Shown piece by piece: positions 24,245 through 27,505 of a DNA stretch of 27,505 bases. Origin of the DNA: JAZDLO01 sp043801935 (lineage in GTDB: Bacteria > Actinomycetota > Thermoleophilia > RBG-16-64-13); NCBI GenBank assembly GCA_043801935.1, contig JAZDLO010000168.1:1-27505 (forward strand). Direction: 5' to 3'. Positions within the stretch are counted from its first letter, which is position 1; each line of letters begins with the position of its first letter. The translations under genes and the position numbers were made by a program. The notes under the pieces are model-generated. The model was not told the DNA's origin and did not search any database. It saw only the letters and a program-made list of their open reading frames with translations.

Positions 24245-24319
24245 TCACCGTCGTTCACGCCCGGCTCCCACGATGGCCACGACGGTCAGCGAGACAAGAA
24301 CCGGCATGAGCAGACTCAC
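24245..24319 (-). CDS. Possible 24-residue hydrophobic peptide
   Basis: GTG 24319 opens a short frame reading as one membrane helix (LLMPVLVSLTVVAIVGAG) with a basic tail RERR. AAGGAGG (24341-24335) lies 15 bases upstream, further than ideal; an ATC codon would be at 9 bases. It sits between the Rrf2 regulator and the SLH gene on the same strand. I do not recognise it. Confidence 0.3.
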   Translation of the reverse strand: MSLLMPVLVSLTVVAIVGAGRERR

Positions 24320-24355
24320 TTTGATCTTTGTGGGCCTCCTTCCCTGCAAGCTCGG

Positions 24356-24778
24356 CTATACATGAACGCTGCTCGCCCCGTTACCGGCCAACTCAGCGAT
24401 CGTTACTCCACCGAACAAGTCGTCGAGCAGTCCGGCCGCGCTCATCCACAGCGGACGGGTTGGGCAGTCCGATTCGCGTTCGCACCTCTTCCCATCCAGG
24501 CAAGGCGCCAGTACCACCTGTCCTTCGGTGGCTTTCAGGACGTCGGCAACAGTGATCGTCTCCGGAGCCCGGCCAAGCGTGAATCCACCGACTTTTCCCC
24601 GGTGACTGTTCACAAATCCGGCCAGTCTAAGCGTCATCATAAGCTGCTGAACGTAGGCAGAGGAAACCCCTTCCCGCCGGGCGATTTCGTGTCTTGTAAG
24701 CATGCCGCCCTCCGGCCGCGAGGCCATCAGCGCCAGTATCCTGACAGAGTACCGCCCTTTGGTGGAGATCGCCATCAT
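24356..24778 (-). CDS. Rrf2/IscR-family transcriptional regulator
   Basis: A 140-residue winged-helix regulator. MAISTKGRYSVRILALMA is the typical Rrf2 start, with the recognition helix in SSAYVQQLMMTLRLAGFV and wing SHRGKVGGFTLGR. The cysteines C93, C99 and C105 follow the CX5CX5C spacing of IscR and relatives, so an Fe-S cluster is likely and the protein could sense redox state, iron or nitric oxide. Two adjacent ATGs (24778 and 24775) are possible starts. TATATA ends 3 bases before the first ATG, so a leaderless transcript is possible. Likely targets are its own promoter and the divergent larA promoter. Confidence 0.93.
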   Translation of the reverse strand: MMAISTKGRYSVRILALMASRPEGGMLTRHEIARREGVSSAYVQQLMMTLRLAGFVNSHRGKVGGFTLGRAPETITVADVLKATEGQVVLAPCLDGKRCERESDCPTRPLWMSAAGLLDDLFGGVTIAELAGNGASSVHV

Positions 24779-24818
24779 GCTTATATACCCCGTATCACTT
24801 GTAGAAAATCGCCTGTTC

Positions 24819-24834
24819 TGACCTCAATAGGTCA
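24819..24834. promoter_or_regulatory. 16-bp palindrome upstream of the Rrf2 gene (candidate operator)
   Basis: TGACCT, spacer CAAT and AGGTCA are perfect 6-base arms 41 bases upstream of the Rrf2 start. An additional inverted pair, CCCGTATCA (24789-24797) and TGATACGGG (24858-24866), brackets it. Rrf2 dimers bind inverted repeats, so autoregulation is a reasonable inference. Confidence 0.45.
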
Positions 24835-24846
24835 TCAGCGCGATAA

Positions 24847-24912
24847 TCATACTTCATTGATACGGGCTTCATACTTTATTGACACGCGCATCATACTCAC
24901 CTATACATTCTA
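24847..24912. repeat. Three 22-bp direct repeats (candidate operator array)
   Basis: Units start at 24847, 24869 and 24891, exactly 22 bases apart, each beginning TCATACT; the first two share TCATACTTyATTGAyACG. The third diverges after 7-8 bases. A 22-base period is about two helical turns, so protein copies would sit on one face of the DNA. The array overlaps the larA-directed promoter and is markedly AT-rich for this genome. Confidence 0.75.
24879..24907 (+). promoter_or_regulatory. Near-consensus sigma-70 promoter toward larA
   Basis: TTGACA (24879-24884) and TATACA (24902-24907) are separated by 17 bases, the optimal spacing. Repeat 2 covers the -35 element and repeat 3 the -10. The predicted start near 24914 leaves a leader of about 168 bases before larA, in which I see no clear riboswitch. 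Confidence 0.65.
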
Positions 24913-25081
24913 GCGCACGCAAAGAGCTACCATCCACCCGTGCACCCCGGGAAGCCTGCGCCCGGCGCTCAAGCGACGGCGACGGGCCTATCGCGGGTTC
25001 GCCACCGCCCTCGCGGTCGCGGCAGATGGGCCGGAACCGGTCCGCGTGCTAGAGTGCACTGGCGGCGCGAAAGGGGATTGG

Positions 25082-26344
25082 ATGAAGGTCTACCTGGATT
25101 ATGGCGACGGCCGACTCGAAGTCGACCTGCCCGATGACGCCACGGTCATCGAGCCCCAAGAGACGAAGCCACTGAGAGACCCGGCGGCCGCCCTCCTCAG
25201 GGCGCTGCGAGAACCCATCTCGGGTCCTCCGCTCCATGAACTGGTGCGGCCCGGCGACCGCGTCGCCATCTCGGTCTGCGACGGCACCCGTCCACAGCCG
25301 CGAGAAGTCATGCTCGGTGCCATATTGTCGGAGTTGACGGACCACGGGGCAGCCGAGGACGTGACGGTACTGATCGCCAGCGGGACCCATCGACTGGGCA
25401 CCTCCGACGAAATACGGACGATGCTGGGCGAGGAGGTGCTTCGCAGGTGCCAGGTCATCTGCCACGATTGCCGGGAGACCGGTCAACTCCTTCCGATGGG
25501 AACCGTCGCCGGCGATGTCCCGGTGGCCCTCAACCGTACTTGGGTCGAAGCTGACGTCAGGATCTCGCTGGGGCTGATGGAACCGCATTCTTTCGCGGGC
25601 TTCAGCGGTGGGCCGAAGATGATCGCTCCTGGACTGGCGGCCCTGGAGACCGTGTTGGCCCTGCACAACGCCCGCCGCATCGGCGACCCGCGAGCCACCT
25701 GGGGTGTCGTCGAAGGCAACCCCGTTCACGACGCCATCCGCGCGACTGCAGCCACCGCTCCGCCTGCTTTCTCCGTAGATGTGCTCCTCGACTCCCGTCA
25801 GCGCATTACTCATGTCTTTTCGGGAGAGCTCTTCGCCATGCATGCCCGGGCCTGCGAAGTTGCCCGCCGACTGACTATGCGCAGAGTCCCCCGTCGGTTT
25901 CCGTTGGTCATCACTTCGAGCAGCGGTTATCCGCTCGACCAGAACCTGCAGCAGGCGCTGAAGGGGGTCTCAGCCGCAGCGGAGATCGTGACCGACGGCG
26001 GCACCATCGTATGCGCCGCTGAGTGCCGAAACGGCCTGCCGAACGAACAGCTCTATACGGGTGTTCTCCAAGTGAGCGAGGACATACGTGACGCCCACGC
26101 CAGGATCCTCAAAGCGGATAGCGTGATCCCCGATCAGTGGCAGGTTCAATTGCAGGCCCAAGTGCAAGAGCGCGCGCGTGTGCTGGTGAAGACGTACGGG
26201 GTGACTCCCGCCCAGTTGCGGGTCGCCCATCTGGAGGGGATGGACGATATCAACGCGTTCGTAAGGACCGAACTCGAGCGAAACCCGACGCTGCCGATAG
26301 CGGTGCTGCCCTCGGGCTCCCAGTGCATCCCGTTCGTGGGGTAG
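25082..26344 (+). CDS. larA: LarA-family (nickel-pincer) racemase
   Basis: A normal-length (420 residue) LarA homologue. Catalytic and nickel-pincer positions known from Lactiplantibacillus LarA are all present at a uniform offset of five: His103 (ASGTHRLG), His169 (LMEPHSFAGFSGG), Lys179 (GGPKMIAPG, the pincer-linked lysine) and His195 (LALHNARR). The early segment ISVCDGTRPQP is also typical. LarA enzymes racemise or epimerise 2-hydroxyacids such as lactate. The start is ATG 25082 with AAAGGGGA upstream. The cofactor genes larB, larC and larE are not in the window, so the enzyme depends on genes elsewhere, and its substrate may not be lactate. Confidence 0.88.
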   Translation: MKVYLDYGDGRLEVDLPDDATVIEPQETKPLRDPAAALLRALREPISGPPLHELVRPGDRVAISVCDGTRPQPREVMLGAILSELTDHGAAEDVTVLIASGTHRLGTSDEIRTMLGEEVLRRCQVICHDCRETGQLLPMGTVAGDVPVALNRTWVEADVRISLGLMEPHSFAGFSGGPKMIAPGLAALETVLALHNARRIGDPRATWGVVEGNPVHDAIRATAATAPPAFSVDVLLDSRQRITHVFSGELFAMHARACEVARRLTMRRVPRRFPLVITSSSGYPLDQNLQQALKGVSAAAEIVTDGGTIVCAAECRNGLPNEQLYTGVLQVSEDIRDAHARILKADSVIPDQWQVQLQAQVQERARVLVKTYGVTPAQLRVAHLEGMDDINAFVRTELERNPTLPIAVLPSGSQCIPFVG

Positions 26345-26370
26345 GCACGCCACGACAGGCCGCGACGTTC

Positions 26371-26384
26371 GAGCCCCAAGGCTC
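26371..26384. terminator. Short hairpin between convergent larA and SDR genes
   Basis: GAGCC and GGCTC flank a CCAA loop in the 39-base gap between the two stops. On the plus strand it is followed by a moderately T-rich stretch. The stem is only 5 bp, so this is a weak terminator candidate. Confidence 0.3.
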
Positions 26385-27160
26385 TAGTGCTTGTAGTTCT
26401 TCGCTCCGCCGTCGACCGAGAAATCGGCCGCCGTGACCCAGCTCGATTCGTCCGAGGCAAGGTAGGTCGCGCAATAGGCTATATCCTCCGGCTGACCCAG
26501 GCGCTTCAGAAGCGTCCAGGTGAGCGTGGCCTCTGTGAAGCCGGGCTCGTTCTCGTGCCGAGGCCTCGTCGCAGCGGTCAGTACCATTCCGGGCGAGATG
26601 GTGTTGACGCGGATGTTGTGGGGAGCACCTTCCAGGGCGAGTTCCCGCGTCATGGCCAGGACCGCGCCCTTTCCAGCTGCATGGGCGACAGCCAGATTGT
26701 CCCTCAAGGCGGCCCACGCGTTGATCGAGGCGAAGTTGATGATGGAGCCCCCACCACGAGCCTTGAGGTGAGGCCAAGCGGCCTTGCAGGCCAGGAAGAC
26801 CACGTCTATCTCACAGGTCAGGGTTCTCCGCCACTCGGTTTCGTAATCCATATCTTCTATCGAGACGAAGGCTCCCCACGCCGCAGCGTTGACCAAGATG
26901 TCCAGGCCCCCGTTGCGCTCGACCGCGAAGGACACAAGTCGCTCGACCTCGGCTGGGACGGTGACATCGCACGGGTGCACGCTCTCAAACTGAAGACCTT
27001 CGCTCCGGGCGATCGCCAACGTGCTCTCGGCGGCCGCCACGTCGATATCGCACCCCACGACCTGTGCTCCCTGCCGGGCGAACATCAGAGCGCAGCCCTG
27101 GCCGATGCCGGCTCCACTGCCGGTGACGATAGCGACCTTCCCCTTCAACCTCTCACCCAT
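26384..27160 (-). CDS. SDR-family oxidoreductase with His in place of catalytic Tyr
   Basis: A 258-residue classical-type short-chain dehydrogenase. The nucleotide motif is VTGSGAGIGQG (residues 12-22), CDVTVPAEV precedes the NAAAWG segment, and SPGMV lies after the active site. Asp38-Ile-Asp40 at the end of strand 2 favours NAD(H). The active-site Ser145 and Lys164 are present, but the expected Tyr of YxxxK is His160 (HAAGK). ATG 27160 has GGAGGG upstream. It converges with larA. The substrate is unknown; a 2-hydroxyacid, sugar or alcohol are options. Confidence 0.88.
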   Translation of the reverse strand: MGERLKGKVAIVTGSGAGIGQGCALMFARQGAQVVGCDIDVAAAESTLAIARSEGLQFESVHPCDVTVPAEVERLVSFAVERNGGLDILVNAAAWGAFVSIEDMDYETEWRRTLTCEIDVVFLACKAAWPHLKARGGGSIINFASINAWAALRDNLAVAHAAGKGAVLAMTRELALEGAPHNIRVNTISPGMVLTAATRPRHENEPGFTEATLTWTLLKRLGQPEDIAYCATYLASDESSWVTAADFSVDGGAKNYKH

Positions 27161-27441
27161 GTCGAGCCCTCCAGTGTCGAGTAGCACCGAAGCCCTGTCT
27201 GAGTGCTTCACGATACCGCCGATAACCGCTCAACAGCAAGTCGGCGTCGACGCGACGCAGACATGGCGCCGAGCCCGGCCGCCACCTGCGACGGACGCCT
27301 CCCCTGGGAAGGGCATCTTGCCCGGATCGGCGAAGCGTGCTATCACACGGGGAACATGACGTACCTGGAGAGGCCGTCACCGGCGGGATCCCGGAATCGC
27401 AGTCCCGCGCCAGCGGCGGTATCCCAGAAAGGAACGGATCG
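27161..27441. other. Intergenic region between SDR gene and the next plus-strand gene
   Basis: These 281 bases hold divergent start regions for the SDR gene and the gene at 27442. I see no convincing coding frame, RNA gene or consensus promoter. A weak inverted repeat (GCGGGA at about 27396 and TCCCGC at about 27413) is present. Confidence 0.4.
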
Positions 27442-27505
27442 ATGGACGTCGAGGTCAGCTTCCCCAGCAGTACCCGGATCCAAGCCCGCAGCAAGGATCT
27501 CCTGG
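27442..27505 (+). CDS. Start of probable OsmC-like protein, partial
   Basis: ATG 27442 follows AGAAAGGA at good spacing and opens MDVEVSFPSSTRIQARSKDLL, cut by the window end. The VSFP-x-x-x-R-x-x-A pattern resembles the N-terminal strands of OsmC/YhfA peroxiredoxin-like proteins, which reduce organic peroxides or serve redox roles. Only 21 residues are visible, so the family call is tentative; that this is a real gene start is more secure. Confidence 0.5.
   Translation, partial: MDVEVSFPSSTRIQARSKDLL

Noticed and set aside
24847..24912. CRISPR array
   Set aside because: The 22-base units are contiguous with no spacers, only three copies exist, and no cas genes are nearby.
24919..25081. Open frame continuing upstream of the larA ATG, reading protein-like (RRRRAYRGFATALAVAADG)
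   Set aside because: Only a GTG at 25046 is available in it, LarA proteins begin at the MKVYLDYG position, and the ATG at 25082 has a good ribosome site; I treat it as leader.

Overview
The window is a compact, GC-rich chromosomal region with short gaps, many GTG and TTG starts, and runs of genes that overlap by 4 bases (ATGA or GTGA). The gene content suggests a monoderm, probably an Actinomycetota-like bacterium with an anaerobic or facultative one-carbon metabolism. Pointers are an actinobacterial-type heliorhodopsin, a coproporphyrin-ferrochelatase-like HemH, Thr-rich SLH surface proteins and an acetogen-type MetF/MetV pair. This assignment is inference. I saw no tRNA, rRNA, IS element or CRISPR array.

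Region 1 (1-9555) is a one-carbon module made of two convergent operons. The plus-strand operon carries the tail of a probable corrinoid protein, a UroD-family corrinoid methyltransferase, a DUF1638 protein and a methyltetrahydrofolate:corrinoid methyltransferase. The minus-strand operon runs fhs - fchA - folD-like - metV - metF - lpd, the whole tetrahydrofolate branch between formate and methyl-THF plus a lipoamide dehydrogenase. Together they could move methyl groups from a methylated substrate through a corrinoid protein to THF and oxidise them to formate with ATP gain, or run the other way in acetogenesis. The FolD homologue has lost key cyclohydrolase residues and carries a four-cysteine insert. 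A separate cyclohydrolase (FchA) is encoded next to it.

Region 2 (9556-12810) holds a CLC chloride channel/transporter with CBS and TrkA-C domains, and a heliorhodopsin.

Region 3 (12868-23109) is a nine-gene, tightly coupled minus-strand heme operon: hemH - NirJ/AhbC/AhbD-like radical SAM - hemA - hemC - hemD - hemB - hemE - hemY - hemL. The heliorhodopsin follows about 135 bases after hemL with no strong terminator between, so light sensing and tetrapyrrole synthesis may share a transcript. No coproporphyrinogen decarboxylase/dehydrogenase or coproheme decarboxylase gene is present; the radical SAM protein is a candidate for the missing step.

Region 4 (23155-24912) has a strong hairpin, an exported SLH-domain protein with a Thr-Lys-Ala-Pro repeat linker, a possible tiny membrane peptide and an Rrf2/IscR-type regulator with three candidate Fe-S cysteines. 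Its upstream region is unusually AT-rich and carries three exact-phase 22-bp direct repeats overlapping a near-consensus promoter that points to the next gene.

Region 5 (25082-27505) has a LarA-family nickel-pincer racemase, a convergent SDR oxidoreductase whose active-site Tyr position is His, and the start of a probable OsmC-like protein cut by the window edge.
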